Shown piece by piece: positions 24,897-33,243 of a stretch of DNA of 33,243 bases. A model generated the notes under the pieces. That model worked only from the letters and a program-made list of their open reading frames with translations, was not told the origin of the DNA and ran no database searches. Within the stretch, counting starts at the first letter, position 1, and each line of letters starts with the position of its first letter. The stretch is from Alteromonadaceae bacterium (GTDB lineage Bacteria > Pseudomonadota > Gammaproteobacteria > Enterobacterales > Alteromonadaceae). The DNA is taken from positions 1 to 33,243 of the forward strand of contig JAESPQ010000061.1 in the NCBI GenBank assembly GCA_016765535.1. The letters are read 5' to 3'. The position numbers were made by a program, and so were the translations under genes.

Positions 24897-26006
24897 CTAT
24901 TCAGCCAAATATTCAACCACTTCTAAACCAAATCCAGACAATGAATGGTATTTAGTTTGTGAGCTTAATAAGCGCATTTTACCCACCCCTAAATTGGCGA
25001 GTATTTGTGAGCCCACACCAACATTACGTGAGCCAACATGACGTTTAACGTCTTTTACGGTTTCGCCCGCATCAACTTTGGCATATTTCTCAACTTGGGC
25101 AATTAACTCTAAGGGTGATTCATGCTTACCTAATAACACTAATACTCCGCCCTCTTCGCTAATGCGTTGCATAGCGTCAGCAATAGGCCAAGTTGCCACT
25201 GATTCACGTTGGCTATGCAATAAATCACGGAAGGTATTTTCTAAATGTACGCGCACTAAGGTTGGTTGTTCGGCATTAATTTCGCCTTTGGTTAGTGCAA
25301 AATGTGCTTGCCCATCAATAGTGTCTTTAAATATAGTTAAGTCAAAATCACCAAAAGCGGTGGGTAATTTACACTGTGACACTCGTTCTATGGTAGTTTC
25401 GTTAGCATTACGATATTCAATTAAATCAGCAATAGTGCCCATTTTTAAACCATGCTTTTGTGCAATAATTTCTAAATCTGGGCGACGCGCCATAGTACCG
25501 TCTTCATTCAAAATTTCAACAATCGCTGCGGCGGGTTCAAGCCCTGCTAAACGCGCTAAATCAACACCCGCTTCGGTATGACCTGCTCGGTTCAAGACAC
25601 CACCATCTTTTGCCATTAACGGAAAAATATGTCCCGGTTGCACAATGGAAATATCATCAGCATTTTTAGCAACTGCTGCCAAAATGGTTTTTGCACGATC
25701 GCCCGCAGAAATTCCTGTTGTTACGCCTTCAGCCGCTTCAATAGACACGGTAAAGTTAGTGGTAAATTGCGCATCATTTTTTTCAACCATTAACGGCAAT
25801 TTTAATTGCTGACAACGCTCTTTGGTCATCGGCATGCAAATTAAACCACGCCCATGAGTTGCCATAAAGTTAATCGCCTCAGGCGTTACTTTTTCGGCCG
25901 CCATGATAAAATCGCCTTCGTTTTCACGATCTTCATCATCCATCAGGATAACCATTTTACCCTGTTTTATATCTTCAATAATCTCTTGTGGAGTATTTAA
26001 ATTCAT
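24897..26006 (-). CDS. ribB: 3,4-dihydroxy-2-butanone-4-phosphate synthase with degenerate RibA-like domain (RibBX type)
   Basis: The N-terminal half (about 1-200) is a complete RibB, which makes the four-carbon unit of riboflavin from ribulose 5-phosphate: [55 protein letters not shown] then TEA. The C-terminal half (about 205-369) has the fold and end of GTP cyclohydrolase II ([30 protein letters not shown]) but lacks the three zinc cysteines: [18 protein letters not shown] stands where RVHSEC...C.C is expected, and the RQEGRGIGL motif is GKHESPLEL. It should not have RibA activity. I choose ATG at 26006 (5 nt after AGAGG) over the GTG 3 nt earlier. Third rib gene of the cluster; ribH does not follow. 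Confidence 0.93.
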   Translation of the reverse strand: MNLNTPQEIIEDIKQGKMVILMDDEDRENEGDFIMAAEKVTPEAINFMATHGRGLICMPMTKERCQQLKLPLMVEKNDAQFTTNFTVSIEAAEGVTTGISAGDRAKTILAAVAKNADDISIVQPGHIFPLMAKDGGVLNRAGHTEAGVDLARLAGLEPAAAIVEILNEDGTMARRPDLEIIAQKHGLKMGTIADLIEYRNANETTIERVSQCKLPTAFGDFDLTIFKDTIDGQAHFALTKGEINAEQPTLVRVHLENTFRDLLHSQRESVATWPIADAMQRISEEGGVLVLLGKHESPLELIAQVEKYAKVDAGETVKDVKRHVGSRNVGVGSQILANLGVGKMRLLSSQTKYHSLSGFGLEVVEYLAE

Positions 26007-26130
26007 CACAGCCTCTTTGGGTGTCGTATCATGTGCAATTTAATTAATGTTGCTTTTTATTGTTTAACATCAATCTATAATAGTGTAATTAACGTCTAGA
26101 TATTGAGCTTAGTCAGAACGAAAATTAAGT

Positions 26131-26781
26131 TTACATAAATCCTGAGTTGCGCAATAACTCTTCAGTCACTCCGCCTGACTTTTCTGTCTCATTTTTAGTT
26201 AGCAAGCGTTCTAAATAACGAGCAATTAAATCAACTTCTAAGTTAACTTCACTACCAACTTGATAATGTTTCATTATGGTTTGTTCGAGCGTATGCGGCA
26301 CTATAGTTAAACGAAATTGATCGTTACTGATTGCATTTACCGTTAAGCTAATACCGTCAATGGTAATGGAGCCTTTTTCAGAAACATAATGAGCAAACTC
26401 TTGCGGTAATGCTAACCAGTATTCAATACTATTACCGTTATTATTAATTGCTACAATTTTAGTTTTTGCATCAACATGGCCAGAAACCATGTGACCACCA
26501 AAACGTGTTGTCGCCAGCATCGCTTTTTCTAAATTAACTTGCTGACCTTGTTGGTAATTACCAAAACAAGTGCATTGTAAAGTTTCATTAGAAACATCAA
26601 CACTGTAATTATGACCCGATAAATCCACTACGGTTAAACAGATACCATTAGTGGCAATAGAGTCACCTAATTTAACGTCGCTCATATCTAGCGTACCAGC
26701 ATTAATTGCCAAACGTGCGCCATTAGCAGTAATTTGTAATGATTTAATGGTGCCGACGGCTTCTATTATTCCTGTAAACAT
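26131..26781 (-). CDS. ribE: Riboflavin synthase, alpha subunit
   Basis: Dismutates two molecules of 6,7-dimethyl-8-ribityllumazine to riboflavin and the pyrimidinedione precursor. It begins MFTGIIEAVGTI, the conserved start, and consists of two similar lumazine-binding barrels: the first with GDSIATNGICLTV and VDVSNETLQ, the second with GSITIDGISLTVNAI and FRLTIVPHTLEQT. HMVSGHVDAK is also typical. 216 residues is normal. It lies 80 bp after ribD and 124 bp before ribB; both gaps are longer than in a tight operon, and the first holds a hairpin. The symbol follows B. subtilis-style and common proteobacterial naming; E. coli calls it ribC or ribE. Confidence 0.95.
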   Translation of the reverse strand: MFTGIIEAVGTIKSLQITANGARLAINAGTLDMSDVKLGDSIATNGICLTVVDLSGHNYSVDVSNETLQCTCFGNYQQGQQVNLEKAMLATTRFGGHMVSGHVDAKTKIVAINNNGNSIEYWLALPQEFAHYVSEKGSITIDGISLTVNAISNDQFRLTIVPHTLEQTIMKHYQVGSEVNLEVDLIARYLERLLTKNETEKSGGVTEELLRNSGFM

Positions 26782-26820
26782 CTTTTACTCGTATTGATAA
26801 TAAATTATTTAGATTTTAAA

Positions 26821-26854
26821 AGGTGGGCATTCGAACCTCATGCGCCACCCTACA
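26821..26854 (-). repeat. GC-rich palindrome between ribD and ribE
   Basis: GGTGGGCAT (26822-26830) pairs with ATGCGCCACC (26840-26849) with one bulged base, in otherwise AT-rich DNA. On the minus strand the hairpin is followed by TTTTAAAAT, like a weak terminator or attenuator inside the rib cluster. The GGGTGG...CCCACC type of element is familiar as a dispersed repeat in many bacteria; only one copy is in this window. Confidence 0.55.
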
Positions 26855-26861
26855 TTTTTAT

Positions 26862-28049
26862 TTAGTGCGTAAATTTAGCAATTATACGTATATCTTCGCC
26901 GATCATGCTAGCTTCACCAATAGTTAAAGCTTTAGCCTCGGCTAAATGTTCAAGATTTGGCATCATCAGCATGCTTTTAGCCATAGCGCCCATTAATTTG
27001 GGTGCTTGATATAAAATCAACTCATCTACCAAATTTTGTTCCACAAAAGCGCCCGCTAATCGTGCGCCTGATTCGATTAAAACATCATTGAAACCGCGAT
27101 CAGCTAAAAATATTAATAACGCATTTAAATCAATCTTATTTAATGTGCTTAATGGTAGTGTTACTTGCTCTACAAAATGAGGCCAGTGCTGTTGTTTTTC
27201 AAGAGCAGTTTCAATTTCGCTACTTTTTACTGCTTTTTTTTTCTCGCCACGGATAATAATAATTGGCGAGTGCTGATTAAATAATGCAAGATCTGGGGTT
27301 AAGCGATTACGGCTGTCAATCACCACTCGCACTGGCTGGCGTATTTCATCTTCAGAATAGGTTTGTGCTAACTTGCCTAAGTCGCTATGACGAACGGTCA
27401 TTTTAGCTTGATCAATCATCACAGAGTCTGCACCACAAACAATCGCACAACTTTGCGCTCTTAGTCTTTGGACATCTTTGCGCGCATCAACACCTGTGAT
27501 CCATTTACTTTCACCGTTTGCCATCGCAGTTTTACCGTCTAAACTGCTCGCCATTTTTAAACGAACATAAGGTTTGTGTTCAGTCATTAATTTAATAAAA
27601 CCAGTATTTAATGCTTGAGCTTCACTATTTAATAAGCCAACGGTGCAGCTAATACCTGCTTGTTCGAGTAATTTAATCCCTTTGCCTGACACCTGAGGAT
27701 TAGGATCAACCATAGCAATAACCACATGACAAATACCCGCTTTAATAAGTGCCTCTGCACAAGGCGCTGTTCGTCCATAATGACTACAAGGCTCTAACGT
27801 AACATAAGCCGTTGCACCATTAGCTTGTTCGCCTGCTTGGGCAAGGGCATTAACTTCGGCATGACCTGTACCTGCTTTTTTATGAAAACCTTCGCCAACA
27901 ATAAAGTCATTTTTAACAATAACACAGCCAACGCGAGGGTTAGGTGAAGTAGTATAATGCCCCAATTTAGCCAGCTCGATTGCACGACACATAAATGCCT
28001 GATCTGCTGACGAAAAAACATCACCTTCGTTATGCAAATATTCTGGCAT
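26862..28049 (-). CDS. ribD: Bifunctional riboflavin deaminase/reductase
   Basis: Carries out the second and third steps of riboflavin synthesis: deamination of the pyrimidine and NADPH-dependent reduction of its ribosyl side chain. The deaminase domain (about 15-160) has the zinc motif GHAEVNAL (H63, E65) and TLEPCSHYGRTAPCAEALIK (C88, C97). The reductase domain (about 165-395) has VRLKMASSLDGKTAM, SKWITG, RAQSCAIVCGADSV and VLIESGARLAGAF. 395 residues, slightly longer than E. coli RibD. The ATG overlaps the nrdR stop codon (TAATG at 28051-28047), which implies translational coupling. Confidence 0.96.
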   Translation of the reverse strand: MPEYLHNEGDVFSSADQAFMCRAIELAKLGHYTTSPNPRVGCVIVKNDFIVGEGFHKKAGTGHAEVNALAQAGEQANGATAYVTLEPCSHYGRTAPCAEALIKAGICHVVIAMVDPNPQVSGKGIKLLEQAGISCTVGLLNSEAQALNTGFIKLMTEHKPYVRLKMASSLDGKTAMANGESKWITGVDARKDVQRLRAQSCAIVCGADSVMIDQAKMTVRHSDLGKLAQTYSEDEIRQPVRVVIDSRNRLTPDLALFNQHSPIIIIRGEKKKAVKSSEIETALEKQQHWPHFVEQVTLPLSTLNKIDLNALLIFLADRGFNDVLIESGARLAGAFVEQNLVDELILYQAPKLMGAMAKSMLMMPNLEHLAEAKALTIGEASMIGEDIRIIAKFTH

Positions 28050-28531
28050 TATTTTTTGCCTTTTTTGTCATCAGTTTTTTTATCACCACCTAAGCGGGCG
28101 ATTTCTTCACCAAACTCGCGAATGTCTTCAAATGAACGATACACCGAAGCAAAACGCACATAAGCCACTTTATCTAATTCTTTAAGCTTTTCCATGATCA
28201 AGTTACCAAGCATTTCACTGCTTAACTCACGCTCACCCGTTGCCCGTAATTGTGATTTTAATTGGTTAATTGCCAGCTCTATTTGTTCAATACTTACGGG
28301 ACGCTTTTCTAGCGCGCGTAATAGACCATTACGCATTTTATCTTCATTGAAAGGTTCTCGCGAACCATCACGTTTAATAATGCGCGGCATCACCAATTCT
28401 GCCGTTTCAAAGGTAGTAAAACGTTCACTACAATCTAAACATTGACGACGGCGACGCACTTGATGACCGTCTGAAACCAAACGAGAATCGATTACTTTAG
28501 TATCAACTGCTGCACAAAAGGGGCAATACAT
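28049..28531 (-). CDS. nrdR: Ribonucleotide reductase repressor NrdR
   Basis: Zinc- and ATP/dATP-binding repressor of ribonucleotide reductase operons. The zinc ribbon has C3, C6, C31 and C34 ([20 protein letters not shown] and [17 protein letters not shown]); the ATP-cone follows (about 46-136) with [18 protein letters not shown] and [16 protein letters not shown]. The 160 residues include a lysine-rich tail. It opens the rib cluster, an arrangement conserved across many gammaproteobacteria, and overlaps ribD by one base. NrdR boxes would be expected at nrd promoters, none of which is in this window. Confidence 0.97.
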   Translation of the reverse strand: MYCPFCAAVDTKVIDSRLVSDGHQVRRRRQCLDCSERFTTFETAELVMPRIIKRDGSREPFNEDKMRNGLLRALEKRPVSIEQIELAINQLKSQLRATGERELSSEMLGNLIMEKLKELDKVAYVRFASVYRSFEDIREFGEEIARLGGDKKTDDKKGKK

Positions 28532-28562
28532 AATAAAACCTTAGCGTTAAATAGTCTTAAAG

Positions 28563-28685
28563 AGATCCTAACCAGTGTCAGGATGACATAATTATTAGCG
28601 TGTAAGCATTGTTGTACCTCGCTACGCTCATGACAACCTACCAATTAACGCGCCTGTAGGTCGCCGCTTGCCGCGACAATAACAT
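28563..28685. repeat. Composite of dispersed repeats A (box 1) and B with an inverted partner
   Basis: 28563-28587 is family A box 1 (AGATCCTAACC, then GTGTCAGGATGACA). 28609-28642 is family B copy 3 (core CCTCGCTACGCTCA, then GACAACCTACC). 28654-28685 (CTGTAGGTCGCCGCTTGCCG, then CGACAATAACA) resembles B in reverse orientation, so CCTAC and GTAGG face each other and could form a cruciform. The cluster fills the gap between glyA and nrdR. Confidence 0.75.
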
Positions 28686-28699
28686 AACCAAACGCACAA

Positions 28700-28727
28700 A
28701 TAAAAAATGGCCGCATAATGCGACCAT
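28700..28727 (-). terminator. Rho-independent terminator of glyA
   Basis: On the minus strand ATGGTCGCA, UUA, UGCGGCCAU form a 9-bp stem (one G-U pair) followed by six U residues from the A run at 28702-28707. It is about 70 bp downstream of the glyA stop codon. Confidence 0.85.
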
Positions 28728-28793
28728 TTTAATGTAATTTGTTAATATTGACATTAACTTATTTTATTTTGTGCCCTTTATAGCAAGCTATAT

Positions 28794-30050
28794 TTAGCCA
28801 TAAACAGGTAAACGTGCACAAATTTCTTTTACTTGCGCTTGTACGCGAGTAATAGTGTCTTCATTACTAATATCGTCAAGAATATCGCAAATCCAGCCCG
28901 TTAACGCTTTAGTGTCTGCAACATTAAAACCTCGACGAGTAATGGCAGGTGTACCCAAACGTAAGCCCGAAGTAACAAACGGTGAACGAGGATCATTAGG
29001 AACAGAATTTTTGTTAACCGTGATATAAGCACGACCTAACGCCGCATCAGCATCTTTACCCGTAATATTTTTATCAATTAAATCAAGTAACAATAAGTGA
29101 TTTTCAGTTTTGTTAGAAACTACTTTATAACCACGTTCTTGTAATACTGCAACCATCGCTTTAGCGTTATCAAGTACTTTTTGTTGATATTCTTTAAACT
29201 CAGGCGCTAACGCTTCTTTAAAAGCAACAGCTTTTGCAGCAATAACATGCATTAATGGGCCACCTTGACCACCAGGAAAAACAGCACTGTTTAATTTTTT
29301 ATAAACCGTTTCATCATCACAAGCAGAAACAATTAAACCACCACGAGGGCCCGCTAAAGTTTTATGCGTAGTAGTAGTAACCACATGCGCATGTGGTACA
29401 GGATTTGGATATAAACCCGCTGCAACTAAGCCAGCAACATGAGCCATATCAACCATAAAGTAAGCACCTACTTTATCGGCGATTTTACGCATACGTGCCC
29501 AATCAACCACGCCAGAGAATGCAGAAAAACCACCAATAATCATTTCGGGTTTGTGCTCTATTGCTAAACGCTCTAATTCTTCATAATCAATATCGCCCGT
29601 TTCAGGGTGTAAACCGTATTGAAAAGCTTCATAAGATTTGCCTGAAAAGTTAACATGTGAACCATGCGTTAAATGACCACCATGGGCTAAGCTCATACCT
29701 AATACTTTGCCACCAGGTGTTACTAAGGCTTGAAAAACCGCAGAATTAGCTTGAGAACCCGCATGCGGTTGTACATTGGCATAAGTGGCACCAAATAACT
29801 CCTTAGCACGATCAATCGCTAATTGTTCAGCAATATCAACATATTCACAACCGCCGTAATAGCGTTTTCCAGGATAACCTTCAGCATATTTATTGGTTAA
29901 TTGTGAACCTTGTGCTTCTAATACACGTGGGCTACAGTAATTTTCAGACGCGATTAATTCTATATGCTGTTCTTGACGAGTTACTTCGTCAGTCATAGCC
30001 TTATATAGTTCAGGATCGAAATCTGCAATATTCATAGAACGAGATAACAT
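28794..30050 (-). CDS. glyA: Serine hydroxymethyltransferase
   Basis: Pyridoxal-phosphate enzyme that interconverts serine and glycine with tetrahydrofolate, the main source of one-carbon units. It matches E. coli GlyA almost throughout: [58 protein letters not shown], and [16 protein letters not shown], in which K230 binds the cofactor. Length (418) is normal. The ATG has AAGGA 8 nt upstream. It has its own terminator (28700-28727) and a long upstream region, so it is probably a single-gene unit between the NatAB genes and nrdR. Confidence 0.98.
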   Translation of the reverse strand: MLSRSMNIADFDPELYKAMTDEVTRQEQHIELIASENYCSPRVLEAQGSQLTNKYAEGYPGKRYYGGCEYVDIAEQLAIDRAKELFGATYANVQPHAGSQANSAVFQALVTPGGKVLGMSLAHGGHLTHGSHVNFSGKSYEAFQYGLHPETGDIDYEELERLAIEHKPEMIIGGFSAFSGVVDWARMRKIADKVGAYFMVDMAHVAGLVAAGLYPNPVPHAHVVTTTTHKTLAGPRGGLIVSACDDETVYKKLNSAVFPGGQGGPLMHVIAAKAVAFKEALAPEFKEYQQKVLDNAKAMVAVLQERGYKVVSNKTENHLLLLDLIDKNITGKDADAALGRAYITVNKNSVPNDPRSPFVTSGLRLGTPAITRRGFNVADTKALTGWICDILDDISNEDTITRVQAQVKEICARLPVYG

Positions 30051-30474
30051 AGGGTTTCCTTAATTATCAGCAACATCATTTAATAACAATCATCAAAAAA
30101 GCTGCTGTGAATAGTTGATTAAAGGGGTAAAAAATAATGCCGCGTATTTTGCCTTAATTTAAGCATTTTGTATACGCTAAAAGTTGCACTAATCGTTTAA
30201 TAATTAGCTCATTTAGCTATCACTCATACGCTAAACTTTTAATAAAGTCGGTATAAAAGCTTTTAACATAGCGATCATTTTTTACCTTACAAACGGCAAT
30301 AACACCAATATAACCGAGTAAAAAGCAAAATACAACGAATTTAAAACAACAAAAACACCACTTTGCAAAATTATATTTCACTGGTGACACAGAAACCTGT
30401 ACAAAATAATAAAATCAATACAAAAAAAGCGAACAGCAATCGTTATTCGCGTTTTGTCTTACAAAGAAGATTAA
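30051..30474. other. Intergenic region upstream of glyA
   Basis: This 424-bp AT-rich gap contains the glyA promoter and leader (no single promoter stands out), and at its far end the terminator of the ABC permease gene. CACCA at about 30356 and TGGTG at about 30382 could form a weak stem. I see no ORF with a ribosome-binding site and no recognisable riboswitch; a glycine riboswitch core was looked for and not seen. Confidence 0.5.
30422..30450 (-). terminator. Predicted Rho-independent terminator of the NatAB-like operon
   Basis: On the minus strand GCGAA, a 12-nt loop and TTCGC (30446-30450 and 30429-30433) are followed by seven U residues. It is about 25 bp after the permease stop codon. 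Confidence 0.7.
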
Positions 30475-31635
30475 TTACAACGCCAATACCACTTTTTCAG
30501 ATTTAAGTCTTTGCGCTAATACCATGACTAGCGCAATAGTCATGGCAATAGTTACGCCACCTGTCGCTAACACTTCAAGCCAATTAATCGGTACATTTTT
30601 AAATAAGTCTTCCATTAATAATGATTGTCCAGAGACCGGCAACCAATCGAGCCATTGAGGTTTATCGTCAATAAACATTAAAGCCACGGGGATCATGGTT
30701 GGTAGCATAATGATCATACTGACCGTTGATTGCGCTTCTTTAAAGCTCTTAGCTTGAAAAGAGACAAACAATTGCAATGCCGAGGCAAAAAAACTGATTG
30801 GGATCAACAGCACTAAAATCACAAAAATACTGTATAAATCAAGGCTAAAGGTCGCACCAATTTTACTTAAATCAACAAAACCGACTGAAAACGAGGTTAA
30901 CGTCAGTGTTAGCACCACACCAATAACCGAAATAGTACTAGCGCTACACAGCTTGGCTAATACTATTTTCAGCGTACTCACTGGCTGACATAACAATATT
31001 TCTAATACGTTACGCTCGCGCTCCCCCGCGCTAGAGTCAATTGCTACCGACAAACCCGACATAAAAGCGGCCATTAATAAATACAGCCCCAACATCATCG
31101 AAATAAACATGGCATTACTACTAGGTTGTGCGGTGTCTTGCTCATAAATTTTTATCGGCTGTAATAACTTAACGTCGATACCACGTACTAATAACCGTTT
31201 ATAACCGATCACGCGAGCATACCTATTTATTTCGTCTTTAATACGGCGAATAGGCGCGCGAATGGCTTTTTCGCTATAATCTGTGCTTAAAGTCAATTCA
31301 ATGGTTTTACCCGCAATCATATTTTTGCCAAAATCATCAGGTATGGTTAAGACAATATTACGTTCATCCCATAGTCTTTTTTCATCATCTGGCACATCAT
31401 TAAAAAACAAAATGTTCGATTTTTTAAACTGTTGCATTAATTTAGGCGCAAATTCATTACCACTAACTTTGATATAGATTGGCGGTGTATCAACCATTTC
31501 TTTGATCATGGTTTTTGATAGTGCAAAAATCATTACAGGCGCTAAAAACGCCATCATCATTGCAACCATTAAAGCACGTTTATCACGAAAAGCTTCTTTA
31601 TACTCTTTGCTCAGTAAGGCTTTAAACTGGATCAT
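30475..31635 (-). CDS. ABC-2 type permease, NatB-like
   Basis: Inner-membrane half of an ABC exporter. A first helix near residues 22-40 is followed by a periplasmic domain (about 45-170) and five or six helices (about 175-380). The NatB/YhaP-type hallmark SSAGERERNVLEILLCQPVS lies between the second and third helices; KEYKEAFRDKRAL at the N-terminus is also typical. Known NatAB systems export Na+ in Bacillus, but the same fold serves other substrates, so sodium is only suggested by the marine context. It overlaps the ATPase gene by 4 nt (ATGA), showing translational coupling. Confidence 0.88.
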   Translation of the reverse strand: MIQFKALLSKEYKEAFRDKRALMVAMMMAFLAPVMIFALSKTMIKEMVDTPPIYIKVSGNEFAPKLMQQFKKSNILFFNDVPDDEKRLWDERNIVLTIPDDFGKNMIAGKTIELTLSTDYSEKAIRAPIRRIKDEINRYARVIGYKRLLVRGIDVKLLQPIKIYEQDTAQPSSNAMFISMMLGLYLLMAAFMSGLSVAIDSSAGERERNVLEILLCQPVSTLKIVLAKLCSASTISVIGVVLTLTLTSFSVGFVDLSKIGATFSLDLYSIFVILVLLIPISFFASALQLFVSFQAKSFKEAQSTVSMIIMLPTMIPVALMFIDDKPQWLDWLPVSGQSLLMEDLFKNVPINWLEVLATGGVTIAMTIALVMVLAQRLKSEKVVLAL

Positions 31636-32366
31636 GCTGCCACTCCTTCATCTGAACCGATAATTTTTACAAAGGCTTCTTCAAGTTGTGTTTCGCCCGC
31701 TAATTCACACAACTCATTTGGTGTACCTTGTGCCGCTAATTTACCGTTAGCAACAATAATCACTCTATCGCATAACGCAGCGACTTCTTGCATCACATGT
31801 GATGAAAATAAAATACAATGCCCTTTAGCTTTAAACTTATTTAAATGATCACGTAAAATACGGGTACTCATTACATCTAAACCACGGGTGGGCTCGTCTA
31901 AAACAAAGTTTTGTGGTTGATGCACTAACGCTTGTGCCAAGGTTACTTTCATTCGTTGCCCTTGTGAAAAACCTTGTGTTTTACGATGCGCTAATGTTTG
32001 CATGTCTAAATCATTTAATACTTGCTCTATGGCTTGCTTTTTATGCTCTCCTGTTAAACCATGAATACTAGCAAAGTAATCAATTTGTTCATAAGCCGTT
32101 AAACGTTCATATAAACCAAATTTATCAGGAAAAATACCCAGCTTTTGTCTCGCTAATAACGGCTGCTTGCTAACATCAATACCGTCAATAATAGCACTAC
32201 CAGTATCGGCTTTAAGCAAACCATAAAGAGTACGCAAACAGGTAGTTTTACCTGCACCATTAGGGCCTAAAATCCCTGTTATTTCGCCATCTTTAGCGCA
32301 AAAAGACAAACCATCAAGTGCTTTCACTTTGCCAAAACTTTTAGCTAAATTATTAATTTCTATCAT
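31632..32366 (-). CDS. ABC transporter ATP-binding protein, NatA-like
   Basis: ATPase partner of the NatB-like permease. Walker A GPNGAGKTT (34-42), signature FSQGQRMKVTLAQAL (SQGQ rather than SGGQ), Walker B NFVLDEPTRGLDV and switch histidine ILFSSHVMQEVA. Length (244) is standard for this group. AAGGAA precedes the ATG. It lies 19 bp after the alpha/beta hydrolase gene and overlaps the permease gene, so the three probably form one operon. Confidence 0.92.
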   Translation of the reverse strand: MIEINNLAKSFGKVKALDGLSFCAKDGEITGILGPNGAGKTTCLRTLYGLLKADTGSAIIDGIDVSKQPLLARQKLGIFPDKFGLYERLTAYEQIDYFASIHGLTGEHKKQAIEQVLNDLDMQTLAHRKTQGFSQGQRMKVTLAQALVHQPQNFVLDEPTRGLDVMSTRILRDHLNKFKAKGHCILFSSHVMQEVAALCDRVIIVANGKLAAQGTPNELCELAGETQLEEAFVKIIGSDEGVAA

Positions 32367-32385
32367 TATAGTTATTCCTTTTAGC

Positions 32386-33243
32386 CTAAATACTACCGTT
32401 AAGGTTAGTCATAAATGACTCTGCTGGTAGTTCGTCAAGACAAGATTCATCTAACTCGTTGGGTTTTAGAGTGCTTAAAAATTCATTAATAATTTTAGGC
32501 GCACACGTGCCTAATGAAGTATGTGCTGAATTTTTAATAATAATATGATGGCTATTGGGTAACGTTTTTACAGGATATTCACCATTACTTGGTGGCGTTA
32601 CGGGGTCTAAATTACCTGATAAAATTAAGGTTGGAATATTAGCCGTAACAGGTTGATAAAAATCCTCGCTCGGACGATATTGCGGCCATACAGGACAAGC
32701 CGTTTGCCAAGCAAGCTGACTGTCATTACCACCAAAATCATTATCTGCATCTTTAACTAGCATGCTAGGCGTAATTTTTGGAATATCTTCGTTACAAACA
32801 ATGTTAAAAGTTAGTGCAATATAAATGCCCAGTCCTTGCTCACCTTGCGAAACTAATCCAGCCAGTGGTAAGTAATTTTCTAAAAATGCTTGATGAATAA
32901 CTAAGGGTACTAAAGAACGCATCGCAACAGAATAGAGTTGCATTCTTACATTACTAACTAACTTACTTTTATCAATAATAAACTGCGTTTTAGTACCCAA
33001 ACGCGGATGTGGAATAGTAATATTGACAGGGGATTTTTCTAACCGCGCAACTAGCTGTTGAAATTCATCTCCCAAATTAGGGTAAGCTTTATTACATGCA
33101 TTTTCTTGTTGGCAATGCTCAAGCAATAGATGAAAGGAACGAGCACTACTTTGTCCAAATAAACCAATAGGTACTTCAATAGGACCTACTCCATCTAGTA
33201 CAACGCTACGAATACTTTTAGGGAATAGGCGCATATACACTAA
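32386..33243 (-). CDS. TAP-type alpha/beta hydrolase, N-terminus outside the window
   Basis: C-terminal 285 codons of a hydrolase; the frame is open to the window end (LVYMRLFPKSIRSVVLDGVG), so the N-terminal part with the catalytic serine (expected in GxSYGT just before this) is not seen. The Abhydrolase_4/TAP C-terminal region is clear: IPTLILSGNLDPVTPPSNGE carries the acid residue and IIIKNSAHTSLGTCAP the catalytic histidine. The cap region has paired cysteines (CQQENACNKAYPN) often found in exported members. These enzymes are proline iminopeptidase or tripeptidyl-aminopeptidase-like. First visible gene of the operon with the NatAB-like genes. An internal GTG or ATG at the edge is not a real start. 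Confidence 0.88.
   Translation of the reverse strand, partial: LVYMRLFPKSIRSVVLDGVGPIEVPIGLFGQSSARSFHLLLEHCQQENACNKAYPNLGDEFQQLVARLEKSPVNITIPHPRLGTKTQFIIDKSKLVSNVRMQLYSVAMRSLVPLVIHQAFLENYLPLAGLVSQGEQGLGIYIALTFNIVCNEDIPKITPSMLVKDADNDFGGNDSQLAWQTACPVWPQYRPSEDFYQPVTANIPTLILSGNLDPVTPPSNGEYPVKTLPNSHHIIIKNSAHTSLGTCAPKIINEFLSTLKPNELDESCLDELPAESFMTNLNGSI

Noticed and set aside
25078-25581. Plus-strand ORF of 167 codons
   Set aside because: Antisense to the conserved ribB gene; length reflects the codon use of the real gene.
26007-26130. FMN riboswitch before ribB
   Set aside because: The conserved RFN core (AGGGGC...GGUGAAAUUCC) is not present here or upstream of ribE, ribD or nrdR.
30051-30421. 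Glycine riboswitch or small ORF upstream of glyA
   Set aside because: No tandem aptamer core or ORF with a ribosome-binding site was recognisable in this AT-rich gap.

Overview
The window looks like chromosomal DNA of a low-GC marine gammaproteobacterium of the order Alteromonadales, most like Colwellia, Thalassotalea or a relative. This is inferred from the AT-rich codon use, from protein motifs, and from gene neighbourhoods (xseB-ispA-dxs facing pomAB and thiI; glyA with nrdR-ribD-ribE-ribB). Sodium use recurs: a neurotransmitter:sodium symporter, PomA/PomB flagellar stator proteins, and a NatA/NatB-like ABC exporter. No rRNA, tRNA, CRISPR array, transposase or phage gene was seen.

Layout. 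1-1308 (-): Na+ symporter cut by the window edge. 1649-4938: yajQ (-), then panE and a secreted YtcJ-like amidohydrolase (+). 5077-8400 (-): thiI and the stator genes pomB and pomA. 8780-13091 (+): xseB-ispA-dxs, the start of isoprenoid synthesis, followed directly by a secreted protein with Asp-box repeats. 13168-14520 (-): a glutathione S-transferase and a TetR-family repressor, with matching palindromes upstream of both genes; one lies exactly in the spacer of a strong predicted tetR promoter. 14673-15866 (-): small, poorly known genes (membrane protein, lipoprotein, short LuxR-type HTH protein that may be a frameshifted remnant). 16012-22944: a membrane-bound winged-helix regulator with a TolB/WD40-like sensor part (-), divergent from an adaptor, ABC ATPase and duplicated FtsX/MacB-type permease (+). 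23119-24651 (+): exported amidase. 24897-30050 (-): ribB, ribE, ribD, nrdR, glyA. 30475-33243 (-): NatB-like permease, NatA-like ATPase, and the C-terminal part of a TAP-type alpha/beta hydrolase cut by the window end.

Most of the window is housekeeping. The points most worth a second look are: the tetR/gst module with paired operators and a NemR-like cysteine; the RibB protein whose GTP cyclohydrolase II half has lost its metal-binding cysteines (RibBX type); two families of short dispersed palindromic repeats in intergenic DNA (bipartite 'A' at about 1530, 24760 and 28563; 'B' at about 5013, 19726 and 28609); a CCTAGAA-type tandem array over the predicted thiI promoter; a 12-bp tandem repeat inside the efflux adaptor gene; and an 11-bp direct repeat between the winged-helix regulator and the efflux operon. 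I found no convincing wholly new multigene system.
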